The notes beneath the pieces are model-generated. The model was not told the DNA's origin. It ran no database searches and saw only the letters and a list, made by a program, of their open reading frames with translations. Made by a program: the position numbers and the translations under genes. Below, in pieces: positions 39,257-46,995 of a DNA stretch of 59,737 nt (positions are counted from its first letter, which is position 1; the number at the start of each line of letters is the position of its first letter). Origin of the DNA: a virus; IMG/VR virus record IMGVR_UViG_3300025889_000127, positions 1 to 59,737 of that record. One strand, 5' to 3'.

Positions 39257-40419
39257 TATTTTTTCTCAAACTTCTTGTAAAAGAAATCTTCCACTGGGTC
39301 AACTGCCCCGCCAGTTATGACATCATTAACAGTTTTCCAGTTTTTATTATTCTCATATATGACTTCAAAGTGCAAATGAAAAGGAACAGACTCTCTTCTT
39401 CCTGGACCAACAGTGTTTCCTGATAGACCTATCTGACTTCCTCTCTTTACTGATTTTCCGTTAGGTACAGAAAAGCTTGCCAAGTGTGCATAAAGAGTAT
39501 AAAAAACACTGCCCAACGTTGGGGCAATGTAAGCGGTATGTTTAATCACAACAACATTGCCATATCCATTTATAACCCCTGTCCACACTTCCCCATCTAA
39601 AGCTGCCTTAACTGGAACACTCCCAGGTTGACCATTTTTAAAAGTTCTGAGGTCTATGCCCTTGTGAGCATCGCTTGAGTTATTTCTTGTTGGGAATCCT
39701 GAGTTTATTGTTCCTATTTGTGCGAGCCTAGCGACAGGATCTTGAATCGTGTCAGGTGCTCTTTTTCCTGTTATTGGACTCTTAGGCCAGACTCCCTTTG
39801 GAGGGTTTGGAACTTCTTTATCAGAAATCTTTATTCTTCTTCCGTCACTGCCAACAGATATAGAACACTCTCCTAAAGTTGTTCTCTCAGTTCCCCCCTG
39901 TTTTGGTATTTCAACAGAACAGTTCTGAGAAAACTGATCAAGAGTAGCATCTGGATCGATTACCTTCTCTATGGTTCCAGCAATATCTGAAGTATGTAGA
40001 GTGGCATTGTTATCGATTCTTATTCTTACGACAGCACCAGGATTAAGAGTCTGGTCTGCTCCCAAGAGTACAAACTTTGGAAAGTCAAGATCCATAATAT
40101 TATCTTCTGCATTCTTCACATCAGGATAACAAAATGTTCTATGATCACTGATCATTCGGCACATATAAACGCCGACTTCACCCTCTTTATATTCTCCAGA
40201 AAATCTTGTTTTGTCCCACCAACCTGGTGTTAGTGGAAGGTGTTTTAAGATCTGTGCAGTTGGTCCAGTATTATTTTCATATTTGCCCGTTTGTCGGAGA
40301 AACGCCGTGGACATTCTGCTCATAAGAGACTGACCATCGTCTCTACCAAGAGAGTAATGGTTACCTCTTAATTCTACAGGTTCAGTACTATCACTTGTCT
40401 TGTCGAATATTATTGACAT
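39256..40419 (-). CDS. Baseplate protein with M23 endopeptidase domain
   Basis: 387 aa. The C-terminal 150 residues are an M23 (lysostaphin-like) metallopeptidase with all zinc ligands and catalytic histidines in place: H252-x3-D256 in DAHKGIDLR, H312 in TLYAHLASF, and H348-L-H350 in FHLHFEV. M23 enzymes cut peptide crosslinks of peptidoglycan. The N-terminal 220 residues are a non-enzymatic domain with beta strands (VVRIRIDNNATLH), as in hub proteins that carry a lytic domain at the tail tip. Position in the baseplate operon indicates cell-wall penetration during DNA injection rather than host lysis. AAGGAG precedes the ATG. Confidence 0.88.
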   Translation of the reverse strand: MSIIFDKTSDSTEPVELRGNHYSLGRDDGQSLMSRMSTAFLRQTGKYENNTGPTAQILKHLPLTPGWWDKTRFSGEYKEGEVGVYMCRMISDHRTFCYPDVKNAEDNIMDLDFPKFVLLGADQTLNPGAVVRIRIDNNATLHTSDIAGTIEKVIDPDATLDQFSQNCSVEIPKQGGTERTTLGECSISVGSDGRRIKISDKEVPNPPKGVWPKSPITGKRAPDTIQDPVARLAQIGTINSGFPTRNNSSDAHKGIDLRTFKNGQPGSVPVKAALDGEVWTGVINGYGNVVVIKHTAYIAPTLGSVFYTLYAHLASFSVPNGKSVKRGSQIGLSGNTVGPGRRESVPFHLHFEVIYENNKNWKTVNDVITGGAVDPVEDFFYKKFEKK

Positions 40420-40422
40420 ATT

Positions 40423-40713
40423 CTACTCCTTGTTTAGGAGATCAAACAACTGGTTCTTGTCTTCTTCGCTCAAACCTTCTTGCTTAGATACTGTTTCCTT
40501 TTTGTAGACCAGAGTAGCTAGCTTGACTAACTGCTCATTACTTCTCTGCAATGTCTCAACGAATTTAGCAGCAACGGGACCACTATCAGAGTAGCGATCC
40601 TGGGATACTGACATATGTTCTTGTAAGTTGGCTAGCAAGTCTTCTGTGACTTGTCTATCTTTGTTTATGTTATCAAGTGCTTGCTCGATGAGAGATTCTA
40701 GATTCTTTTTCAT
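40423..40713 (-). CDS. Small helical protein of the virion operon
   Basis: 96 aa, entirely helical and charged (MKKNLESLIEQALDNINKDR ... LSEEDKNQLFDLLNKE). Coiled-coil-prone around residues 55-80. No family with known function is recognised. It sits between the late sigma factor and the M23 baseplate gene with 3-15 base gaps, so it is co-expressed with both; a small regulator or assembly factor is possible but unsupported. Confidence 0.75.
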   Translation of the reverse strand: MKKNLESLIEQALDNINKDRQVTEDLLANLQEHMSVSQDRYSDSGPVAAKFVETLQRSNEQLVKLATLVYKKETVSKQEGLSEEDKNQLFDLLNKE

Positions 40714-40728
40714 ACAGTAAGTAGGAGG

Positions 40729-41418
40729 TTACTTTATTTCTCCCTCATTCCACTTACTCTTGAAGGTTCTGTATTTTTCTCTCATTTTGTTGAGACAGCT
40801 AACGATCTGCTTGGTGTTCAACCCTGTGATCTCTCTCATATACAAGTAGATGGCTTTCTTGTTGAAGATCTCAATCTGATCTACATTGTTCATAAGAGTC
40901 AGGATAGCGTCTAGAACTTTTTGCTCATTTGGCTTGAGGTTTGGGTTTTCCCAGCTTTTTATTTCTACCAGCAAAAACGTCCAGAACTCACGCTCTTCTT
41001 GTTCGTCGAAAAGGTCTTCGTTATCATCAGAGGAAACCGCTTCGATCTCACGGATCATTGAGTCGTATTCGATCTCTCGGCGGTTCTTCTTTGTTTGTTG
41101 CTTTGCTTTGTGGGTAAACCAGTTTTTGGTTACCACTGAGAAGTATGAGAAAGCTTTGGTACCCTGTGATGGGTCAAACTTCCCTAGGATGGTTGTGAGC
41201 CAAACTTTGCAATCTTCCTTTAGGACATCAATATTTTCAAGGGACGTAAACTTATAAGTGTAAACAATCTTTGTGACTAACTCATTGAAAGCTGGCTGGA
41301 TATGTTCGATGTACAACTGGGTTCTGATATTGAGATTATCAGTCGCACAGTAATCGATGATTGCTTGCTCCGTCTCCTTTGTAAAATAGTGATTCTTTTT
41401 GGACGATCGCTTAGGCAT
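40729..41418 (-). CDS. gp55-like late-transcription sigma factor
   Basis: 229 aa. The region LGKFDPSQGTKAFSYFSVVTKNWFTHKAKQQTKKNRREIEY is sigma region 2-like (aromatic F-S-Y-F-x-x-x-x-x-N-W-F core that contacts the -10 element), as in the marine relatives of T4 gp55. gp55-type factors redirect host RNA polymerase to late promoters for virion genes. The C-terminal half (TGLNTKQIVSCLNKMREKYRTF) looks helix-turn-helix-like. The ATG at 41418 is chosen because GGAGA lies 6 nt ahead; ATGs at 41421 and 41430 are poorer. It lies just before the long virion operon that it may control. Confidence 0.85.
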   Translation of the reverse strand: MPKRSSKKNHYFTKETEQAIIDYCATDNLNIRTQLYIEHIQPAFNELVTKIVYTYKFTSLENIDVLKEDCKVWLTTILGKFDPSQGTKAFSYFSVVTKNWFTHKAKQQTKKNRREIEYDSMIREIEAVSSDDNEDLFDEQEEREFWTFLLVEIKSWENPNLKPNEQKVLDAILTLMNNVDQIEIFNKKAIYLYMREITGLNTKQIVSCLNKMREKYRTFKSKWNEGEIK

Positions 41419-41707
41419 CATCTTCTCCATATATTAGATTCTGATTTATTTCTATAAAGTCACCAACATCACCGCTCAGTTGTTTTGTGTGATCAAGAAG
41501 AGATTTCAGAGTCTGATCACCATAAAAGGTTTCCAGCCCATATACTCTTGTTAGATGCTCTTTGAATGAATCAACTGATTCGTAGAGGCTTGTCATATCC
41601 TCTGTTGTTAATCTTATAAACTTTATTAGGTTCCGACAATACCAGATAAGGGCAACATTCAGCAAACCTGAAACTATCAAAAGCGACGTGATCAGCACAT
41701 TATCCAT
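41411..41707 (-). CDS. Small membrane-anchored protein with helical tail
   Basis: 98 aa. An N-terminal hydrophobic span (about residues 4-24, VLITSLLIVSGLLNVALIWY) is followed by a charged, coiled-coil-prone cytoplasmic or periplasmic helix. Similar one-span proteins sit beside gp55 in marine T4-like genomes; function unknown. The stop overlaps the sigma-factor start region, and the start overlaps the end of the zinc-ribbon gene by 8 bases, so three genes are translated as a chain. Could be a membrane regulator or a lysis-related spanin-like accessory; no evidence decides. Confidence 0.78.
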   Translation of the reverse strand: MDNVLITSLLIVSGLLNVALIWYCRNLIKFIRLTTEDMTSLYESVDSFKEHLTRVYGLETFYGDQTLKSLLDHTKQLSGDVGDFIEINQNLIYGEDDA

Positions 41708-41969
41708 CCTTCTTTCTCTCTTTTGATAAAGCTTTCTTGGTTTTCTCTAGTTCTTGCCTGCCCTCATCGATTGCCTTATTCACTTCGTATCCAACCTTAT
41801 TTTTAGCTGTAGAGTTGGATGACTTTACAGAAATATTTATCTTGTTCCCAAGATGTCTTTGTATGGAGTCTGATCCGCAATATAAACAGACAATACCTTT
41901 TTCACCATAACTGTGGCGAAGTTCAAATTCTTTTTCGCACTCACCGCAGATATAGTGATAAAGAGGCAT
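41700..41969 (-). CDS. FmdB-type zinc-ribbon protein
   Basis: 89 aa. The first 45 residues are a classical FmdB/CxxC zinc ribbon: MPLYHYICGECEKEFELRHSY, with C8-x2-C11 and C28-x2-C31 (CLYCGSDSIQRHL). The remainder is a basic helix (EGRQELEKTKKALSKERKKDG). In bacteria this ribbon is annotated as a putative regulator; in marine phages it is commonly found next to gp55. Zinc binding is well supported, the regulatory role is not. The ATG follows the upstream stop directly (TAAATG). Confidence 0.88.
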   Translation of the reverse strand: MPLYHYICGECEKEFELRHSYGEKGIVCLYCGSDSIQRHLGNKINISVKSSNSTAKNKVGYEVNKAIDEGRQELEKTKKALSKERKKDG

Positions 41970-42167
41970 TTATTCTACTTCGAACTTATTCTTTGTTACT
42001 TCTTGTTCCGCATTAGCAGACACAGTTGGGGCGTTCAAAACGTAAACTAGATCATTCTCTACACTAAGGTCCCAGTCAGCCAATAGTTCTGTAATATCTA
42101 CTTGTTCTGCTAGGCACTTTTGAAGTGTCATCAAGAGAGCGCCTACTGCTTGTTGTGATAATTTCAT
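41970..42167 (-). CDS. Conserved small marine-phage protein (MKLSQQA type)
   Basis: 65 aa opening MKLSQQAVGALLMTLQKCLA, then a short acidic segment (DITELLADWDLSVENDLVYV) and APTVSANAEQEV. The M-KLSQQA-GA-MMALQ opening and the later PPTV-type end are a pattern I recognise from T4-like marine phages, with no known function. An AGAGGAG site precedes the ATG at 8-10 nt. It is the first gene after the candidate promoter at 42192-42220 and leads the transcript that runs through the zinc ribbon, membrane protein and sigma factor. Confidence 0.8.
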   Translation of the reverse strand: MKLSQQAVGALLMTLQKCLAEQVDITELLADWDLSVENDLVYVLNAPTVSANAEQEVTKNKFEVE

Positions 42168-42191
42168 TTACTTTCTCCTCTTTATGTTTTT

Positions 42192-42220
42192 ATTATATTC
42201 AAATATCAAAATAATGTTTA
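42192..42220 (-). promoter_or_regulatory. Sigma70-type promoter before the gp55 gene cluster
   Basis: Minus-strand -10 TATAAT (perfect, 42192-42197) and -35 TAAACA (42215-42220, four of six) separated by 17 bases, in the only gap of this part of the genome (42168-42223). The downstream gene has an AGAGGAG site. Would let host polymerase transcribe the zinc-ribbon/sigma-factor cluster before late expression. Judged by eye only. Confidence 0.55.
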
Positions 42221-42223
42221 GTT

Positions 42224-42886
42224 TTATCTATTGTCTTTGCGATTGCCGAGATGAAATGCTGTAGCTTTTGGATTGAACGAGATAGGGAAACCACAATCCC
42301 GAATAGCCATACTCCACATAACATCTGGGCAAAGTTGGAATAAACCAAATGGTTCAATCTTTTCTAAAACCTCCCTATGAACAACACATATTCCCACATA
42401 TGCTGTGTTTGATTGTTCTACTTCCCCTGTATCTACGTCATATTCAAGACCTCTATGGGGCAAGCCTCTGATAGGATCTGGGAACTGCATCCAGTCTTCA
42501 CCGTGCTCGTGCCTTTTACCTTCTTCATCTACCAGTCTAAAACCATACTGACCTGGCTCTTTGTCTTGTAGGAATGTTGTCATCTCTGGCAACCAGTTAT
42601 CTTGGGGCAGGATATCATCTGCCAAGAGAGCAATCCATTCCTCATTCCTGGTTGCGATTCCCTGACGCCATTTTCGTGACATATCTCTTTCCCAAGCAGT
42701 ATACTCAGAAAAGGTTCCCCCTAGCTCACCTACTAGACTTTTCATCTCTTCATCGTGGCTCGATACTAAAGTATAGTTTCCTCCAGAGATTTCCACACAG
42801 GTTGGGATGATCTTATTTAGGAGGACATCTTTTCTTTTAGTGTTGGCACTGCTGATCTGAACGATTCCTAAATCTAAGGTAGTCAT
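42224..42886 (-). CDS. Glycosyltransferase family 2-like protein
   Basis: 220 aa. The order of elements fits a GT-A glycosyltransferase: a Rossmann-like N-terminus (LGIVQISSANTKRKDVLL), a metal-binding acidic motif in WIALLADDILP (ADD in the DxD position), then NWLPEMTTFL, and a late substrate region ending in PKATAFHLGNR. The start overlaps the previous stop (ATGA). It is the last of three consecutive glycosyltransferase-like genes. Likely transfers a sugar, to modified DNA, a phage protein or host surface glycan; substrate cannot be read from sequence. Confidence in the fold is moderate. Confidence 0.72.
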   Translation of the reverse strand: MTTLDLGIVQISSANTKRKDVLLNKIIPTCVEISGGNYTLVSSHDEEMKSLVGELGGTFSEYTAWERDMSRKWRQGIATRNEEWIALLADDILPQDNWLPEMTTFLQDKEPGQYGFRLVDEEGKRHEHGEDWMQFPDPIRGLPHRGLEYDVDTGEVEQSNTAYVGICVVHREVLEKIEPFGLFQLCPDVMWSMAIRDCGFPISFNPKATAFHLGNRKDNR

Positions 42887-44226
42887 TTATTGTTCTCCGA
42901 CATCTCACCAATGTGGCTTCCTATATTCATCATAACGGTCGTATGTTGAATAGCTTGCATAGTTTGTTTTTCTAGATCTTCTGTAGTAACACTTGAGTCA
43001 CTCCCGACACTAAGGGCAGAATCTTTTATCTTTTGAAAAGTTGATTCCCTTGTGAACGTTGATCTGATGTGTTTGCCTAGGATCTCTGCATCATTTGTGT
43101 AAACCCTTCTTGAACTTACCAAGGTCCTTAGGCTCTTACGGAAAGACTTCATATCTGGATATGCCCATTTTGCGTCCTTGTTGATGAGACCAGGCATAAT
43201 ATGATACTCTTTGACCTTATCGATAAGGTATGGAACTTTCAAAAATAGATTCTTTGTTTTTACCTTTTTACTTACTTCATTTTCGACGGGAGCAGATAAA
43301 AAGTCTAGATGACCAGACCAGGCAGTTGCAATGACAGGAATATCAGAACAGACCGCATTGAAGATTGGAATACCAAATCCTTCGCCGTGAGTCGTAGAGA
43401 TGTAGCCGTTGATAACCTCTTTGTCATAAAGAGAAGCTATCTCTGCCTCAGACATATTACCGTGTAATAGATATACTTTACACTTTCTATCTTTTGTCAC
43501 AGAGTTCAAGAACCCTTTGATATTCATCATCGCTTCGTTACGGTCAATGTTACTGTTGTTTTGAATATGGCTTTTTAGAACTAGACCAACATTGGGATCA
43601 TCTTTGAACTCTAAGACAAAGTTTGACAGCATCTCGTACAGATTTTTTCTTGGAGCGATTTGAGAAACACACAAGAAGTTTGTATCGGTTGTTAGCTCCT
43701 CGTAGCCGACAAATTTTTCTCTGTCTTCAATAGCTGGCAAACTGTTGTAAAACGGAATAACACTCACAGGGGTTGTGATCTTTTCACCGTTGGCACCCAC
43801 AGTATTTTCGAGATTCTTCTTAGCGTGCTCAGAAACCACTAGAATCTGCTGCATAGAGTTGCACTTGTCGATCCACTCAACAGGAGCAGCAGTTGTTTCC
43901 AATGCAGCAGTCACCCCGATATCATAGTTGGTAACCTTTTCGAACTCGTTTGGAGGGCGAACCTGATAACAACAGTCAAAGCCGTCACCCATTGCAGTAT
44001 TTGTTGAGTGCAGGTAACGCAGATAAACCTGAGACCTTTGTAGACACTCTTCATACTTCTTCTCGTAGACTCTGCTGCGAGTTGCATTAGCCCACTGAAG
44101 ATCTATGATATAGGTTTCGAAGTTATCATCTTCTAGGAAGGCATCTGCAAACATTCTTGCGTGCTCTGCATAGCCGCTAATGTTACAGACAGGACCCATT
44201 ATAAGTATTTTCTTTTTTGCCGTCAT
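42883..44226 (-). CDS. GT-B glycosyltransferase (family 4-like)
   Basis: 447 aa. N-terminal Rossmann domain starts KKILIMGPVCNISGYAEHARM; the C-terminal domain shows NFLCVSQIAPRKNLYEML, then LHGNMSEAEIASLYDKEVINGYISTTHGEGFGIPIFNAVCSDIPVIATAWSGHLD, the E-x7-E region of GT4 nucleotide-sugar transferases. The ATG at 44226 overlaps the preceding stop (ATGA); an in-frame upstream TTG is dismissed. Adjacent to two other transferases, it probably works in one glycan-building or modification pathway. Donor and acceptor unknown. Confidence 0.85.
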   Translation of the reverse strand: MTAKKKILIMGPVCNISGYAEHARMFADAFLEDDNFETYIIDLQWANATRSRVYEKKYEECLQRSQVYLRYLHSTNTAMGDGFDCCYQVRPPNEFEKVTNYDIGVTAALETTAAPVEWIDKCNSMQQILVVSEHAKKNLENTVGANGEKITTPVSVIPFYNSLPAIEDREKFVGYEELTTDTNFLCVSQIAPRKNLYEMLSNFVLEFKDDPNVGLVLKSHIQNNSNIDRNEAMMNIKGFLNSVTKDRKCKVYLLHGNMSEAEIASLYDKEVINGYISTTHGEGFGIPIFNAVCSDIPVIATAWSGHLDFLSAPVENEVSKKVKTKNLFLKVPYLIDKVKEYHIMPGLINKDAKWAYPDMKSFRKSLRTLVSSRRVYTNDAEILGKHIRSTFTRESTFQKIKDSALSVGSDSSVTTEDLEKQTMQAIQHTTVMMNIGSHIGEMSENNK

Positions 44227-45473
44227 AATTGCACCATTTTCCAAGCTTGATATTCTTTACGTTCTTCCCACGATCCGTACTTTTGGTGAATCTCTTCAAG
44301 CAGATTTACCCAAGTGGATTGGTAGTCCTCAAAGTTGTAGTTCTTGAGAACGTGTTCACGACCTTTTCTGCCTAGCTCTGCAAGCTCTTCTTTTGGCATT
44401 GCGTAGATCTTGTTAAGAGCATCGATGAAATCTTCCTTTGAGATTCGATCTTCATAGATGTAGGGAACTTGCTGCGAACCGATAAGGGCTCTTGAAGAAG
44501 GTTCAATACCAATACCGAACCAGTTCTCTCCATCTGTCACCTGCTCCTGCAAGCCGCCAGTCATCGTTACAATGATTGGAGTCTCCGTTGATAGTGACTC
44601 AAGAGTTGCGAGTCCAAAACCTTCTGCATCTGAAATGTTGATTGTGCAATCAGCTAAGTTGTAAAGGTTCGCCAACTCTTCAGCGGGAAGCTTATTTTTT
44701 GAGAAAACGATCTCACCATTTGTCATTCCGAAAGTCTCTGCGAGATACTCAAGGGGCTGACCGTGTTTATCGCTCGTATCAGTGTGCATCAAGAGGCAGA
44801 CTTTCGTGCTGTCAATGTGATCTTGTTTGATAAACTCTGAGAACCAATGAATCAAGCTTCCTGATTGCTTCCTTCTGGCGTTCCTATTGTTCCAAAAGAA
44901 GATGAACTTATCTTTGAGCATTGGATTATTGTTTAATAGCTTTTGTTTATCTGAGCCACTGACCTTGCCAAAGATATTCATTGGCACGGCGTGTGGAACA
45001 TAAACTTCGTGAACATCAGGCGAAACATTCTGAACAATGTCGCTTGTTACTTTTGAGATTGTAGCAATGACATCATTCGAATCATACAGTTTCTTATTAT
45101 ACTGAGGATATGGATAGTTATCCCAGACGTGATAGTAGATCATAGGAATGTTTGGTCGGATATCGTCCTCAAACATCCATAACCATTCATAATATCTTGG
45201 ATCCGTCATAAACCAGAGCATATCTGGCTTATATTGCGAGATAACTGCAAGAATCTTCTGTTTATCACCGTAGCCATCTACTGGCATTATTCGCCAGTCA
45301 TCAGTGACCTTCATCGTGTTATAGTTTGGATGTTTAATCGCTCCACCGATAGAGAACACCTCAAACTTGCCACTGTCTACTATGGCTTCAATCATATATT
45401 TTGTTTGTAATCCCACCCCAGAGGACAGGAGCGGGTGGTCGCTTATTGTTAGTACTTTGATTTTATTAGACAT
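44223..45473 (-). CDS. GT-B glycosyltransferase (family 4-like)
   Basis: 416 aa. Opens KIKVLTISDHPLLSSGVGLQTKYM, a GT-B N-terminal domain with the glycine-rich acceptor loop. The C-terminal domain shows FIFFWNNRNARRKQSGSLIHWF and AEELANLYNLADCTINISDAEGFGLATLESLSTETPIIVTMTGGLQEQV, the donor-binding GT4 signature with E-GFG-x3-LE. The ATG at 45473 has GGGGAG 4 nt ahead; a TTG at 45491 is not preferred. Together with its downstream neighbours it forms a three-gene glycosylation set flanked by a nuclease gene. Confidence 0.86.
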   Translation of the reverse strand: MSNKIKVLTISDHPLLSSGVGLQTKYMIEAIVDSGKFEVFSIGGAIKHPNYNTMKVTDDWRIMPVDGYGDKQKILAVISQYKPDMLWFMTDPRYYEWLWMFEDDIRPNIPMIYYHVWDNYPYPQYNKKLYDSNDVIATISKVTSDIVQNVSPDVHEVYVPHAVPMNIFGKVSGSDKQKLLNNNPMLKDKFIFFWNNRNARRKQSGSLIHWFSEFIKQDHIDSTKVCLLMHTDTSDKHGQPLEYLAETFGMTNGEIVFSKNKLPAEELANLYNLADCTINISDAEGFGLATLESLSTETPIIVTMTGGLQEQVTDGENWFGIGIEPSSRALIGSQQVPYIYEDRISKEDFIDALNKIYAMPKEELAELGRKGREHVLKNYNFEDYQSTWVNLLEEIHQKYGSWEERKEYQAWKMVQL

Positions 45474-45481
45474 TTTCTCCC

Positions 45482-46321
45482 CTATTTGCAATACTCCGTC
45501 CTATAAAACTCACAGGTGCCGAAGCGGTCTTTGCAGTCTACGCAAGCATTTCGGTTCTTGACGTAGTTTTCTTTGTTGATATTATGCAATGCTTTGGTCA
45601 GAGCGTTAAGGGCATCTGATGTTCTTTTCTTTGCTGCCGTCACTCTAACGAACTCTGCTTTCTTGCCGGCTTTTGCAGTCCTCTTCAACAAAACGAAGTG
45701 ACAGTCAATGTCTTTTGGCTCAACTTCATACTTCTGAGCATAGAAGTGTTTATAGAAAACTAGCTGATAGGCTAAGATTTTATCACTCTTCTTTTGTGGT
45801 TTCCATCCCCACGAGCAAGTTTTCCAATCAATCAGATGAACTTTCTTGTCTTTGTGAGAATACACAACAAGATCGATGAATCCTTTGAACTTCTTTTCTG
45901 CTTCCGTGAATTCTGTGATGGGCTCGTACAGTTGTTCTTCTGCTGCGAGGACTTCCCAATCCTTGCCTAACTTTCCGTACTTATCTGCAAGACAGCGGTA
46001 AAGGTCAGGAATGATTTCAATCCCATTTACAAGCCACTCTTTGAGCTTGAAGTTTGTTTTTGCATCGTTTTGGGCATCATCGGGCAGGGCGTTGAGTTCA
46101 GCAATAAACTGCTCCTTAACTAACGCCTCAATCTTACCAGGCTCTCTGTACTTTTCGGGAGAAGTCAAAGTATATTCACAAACAGTGTGAATTGCTTTTC
46201 CGAAAGCAGTGAAAATATTGCCCTCGAACTGAGTAACTTTATCAATGTAAGTTAGTTTGTGGTAGTAAGGGCAGATATGCCAGTTCTTCCACTCCGAATA
46301 GGAAATGTGTTTTCCAGCCAA
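45482..46321 (-). CDS. Cas4/RecB-type PD-(D/E)xK nuclease with predicted Fe-S cluster
   Basis: 279 aa. Elements in order: C17 in WHICPYYHK, H45 in AFGKAIH, D150 in GFIDLVV, D165-W-K167 in LIDWKTCS, Q186 in AYQLVFYKHFY, and a C-terminal Cys set C260-x2-C263-x6-C270-x7-C278. This is the Cas4/AddB layout in which four cysteines hold a 4Fe-4S cluster and the D/E-x-K residues cut DNA. In phages such enzymes process DNA ends in replication or recombination. The start is TTG at 46321 with AAGG 5 nt ahead; no ATG lies before the SYSEW motif. Confidence 0.83.
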   Translation of the reverse strand: MAGKHISYSEWKNWHICPYYHKLTYIDKVTQFEGNIFTAFGKAIHTVCEYTLTSPEKYREPGKIEALVKEQFIAELNALPDDAQNDAKTNFKLKEWLVNGIEIIPDLYRCLADKYGKLGKDWEVLAAEEQLYEPITEFTEAEKKFKGFIDLVVYSHKDKKVHLIDWKTCSWGWKPQKKSDKILAYQLVFYKHFYAQKYEVEPKDIDCHFVLLKRTAKAGKKAEFVRVTAAKKRTSDALNALTKALHNINKENYVKNRNACVDCKDRFGTCEFYRTEYCK

Positions 46322-46338
46322 TGTAACCTTCTTTCCAA

Positions 46339-46995
46339 CTACAAGTTGTGAAGTTCGTCGATCTTGTTATATAATACAGGACACAGCTTAAAAAGCAAGT
46401 CTTTTTTTCCTAAATAATATGCTTCAAAGCCAGTAGCAAAATATTCCCTCAAAGATACTGAGCCGTATGGTCTGACAAAATCATTAGCAGTTGCCATCCT
46501 GAGCATATTTGGTCCAACTCGATTATAAAGGAAGTTGTCCATTTCTCTGTTGTACTGAACATCAGAAAAGTTATACTCATCAGTCCAGTAACCTTCTGCT
46601 TTGAGTTCACTCTCTAAGCGCTTTCTTTTTGATAGAAACTCTTTTTTAATATCTCCGTCGGAATAGATCAAGTCGCTATTGGTTGTTTCTATATGGTGAG
46701 CCATTTCGTGAACCAAGTCATCAAGCAAATCTTCTAGACCGTCTTGTTGGTCCGACAAATAAAGCCAGTCATCTTTATAAAGAGCCGAAATATTTCGATC
46801 ATCAAACTCTTTCCTGTGAGCAATCTCAACTCCTTTTAGGTCCCTAAAAAAATGGGAAGGAAAAGACTTTTCAAGAGTCTTGAAGATTGGAGAGTAGTCA
46901 GTCGAGTTATTCTCAGTATCCTGATAAACCGCTATGTCTCCAAACTTGAAGTGTCGGGTTGTATTTTTGATCTTTTCTTCGATGTATTCTCTCAC
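46339..46995 (-). CDS. Zincin-type metallopeptidase (HEXXH)
   Basis: 218 aa. LVHEMAHHIE gives the zinc-binding H96-E97-x-x-H100, and the late REYFATGFEAYYL supplies E191 as the likely third ligand, the layout of gluzincins of the anthrax-toxin-like class. The fold is otherwise unremarkable and there is no signal peptide, so it would act in the cytoplasm or in virions. GTG start overlaps the PhoH stop (GTGA), with GGAG ahead, so it is translated with PhoH. Target protein unknown. Alternative: an inactive relative, but all three ligands are present. Confidence 0.78.
   Translation of the reverse strand: MREYIEEKIKNTTRHFKFGDIAVYQDTENNSTDYSPIFKTLEKSFPSHFFRDLKGVEIAHRKEFDDRNISALYKDDWLYLSDQQDGLEDLLDDLVHEMAHHIETTNSDLIYSDGDIKKEFLSKRKRLESELKAEGYWTDEYNFSDVQYNREMDNFLYNRVGPNMLRMATANDFVRPYGSVSLREYFATGFEAYYLGKKDLLFKLCPVLYNKIDELHNL

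Noticed and set aside
41411-41430. Use of the first ATG (41430) of the sigma-factor frame
   Set aside because: No ribosome site ahead of it; the ATG at 41418 has GGAGA at good spacing.
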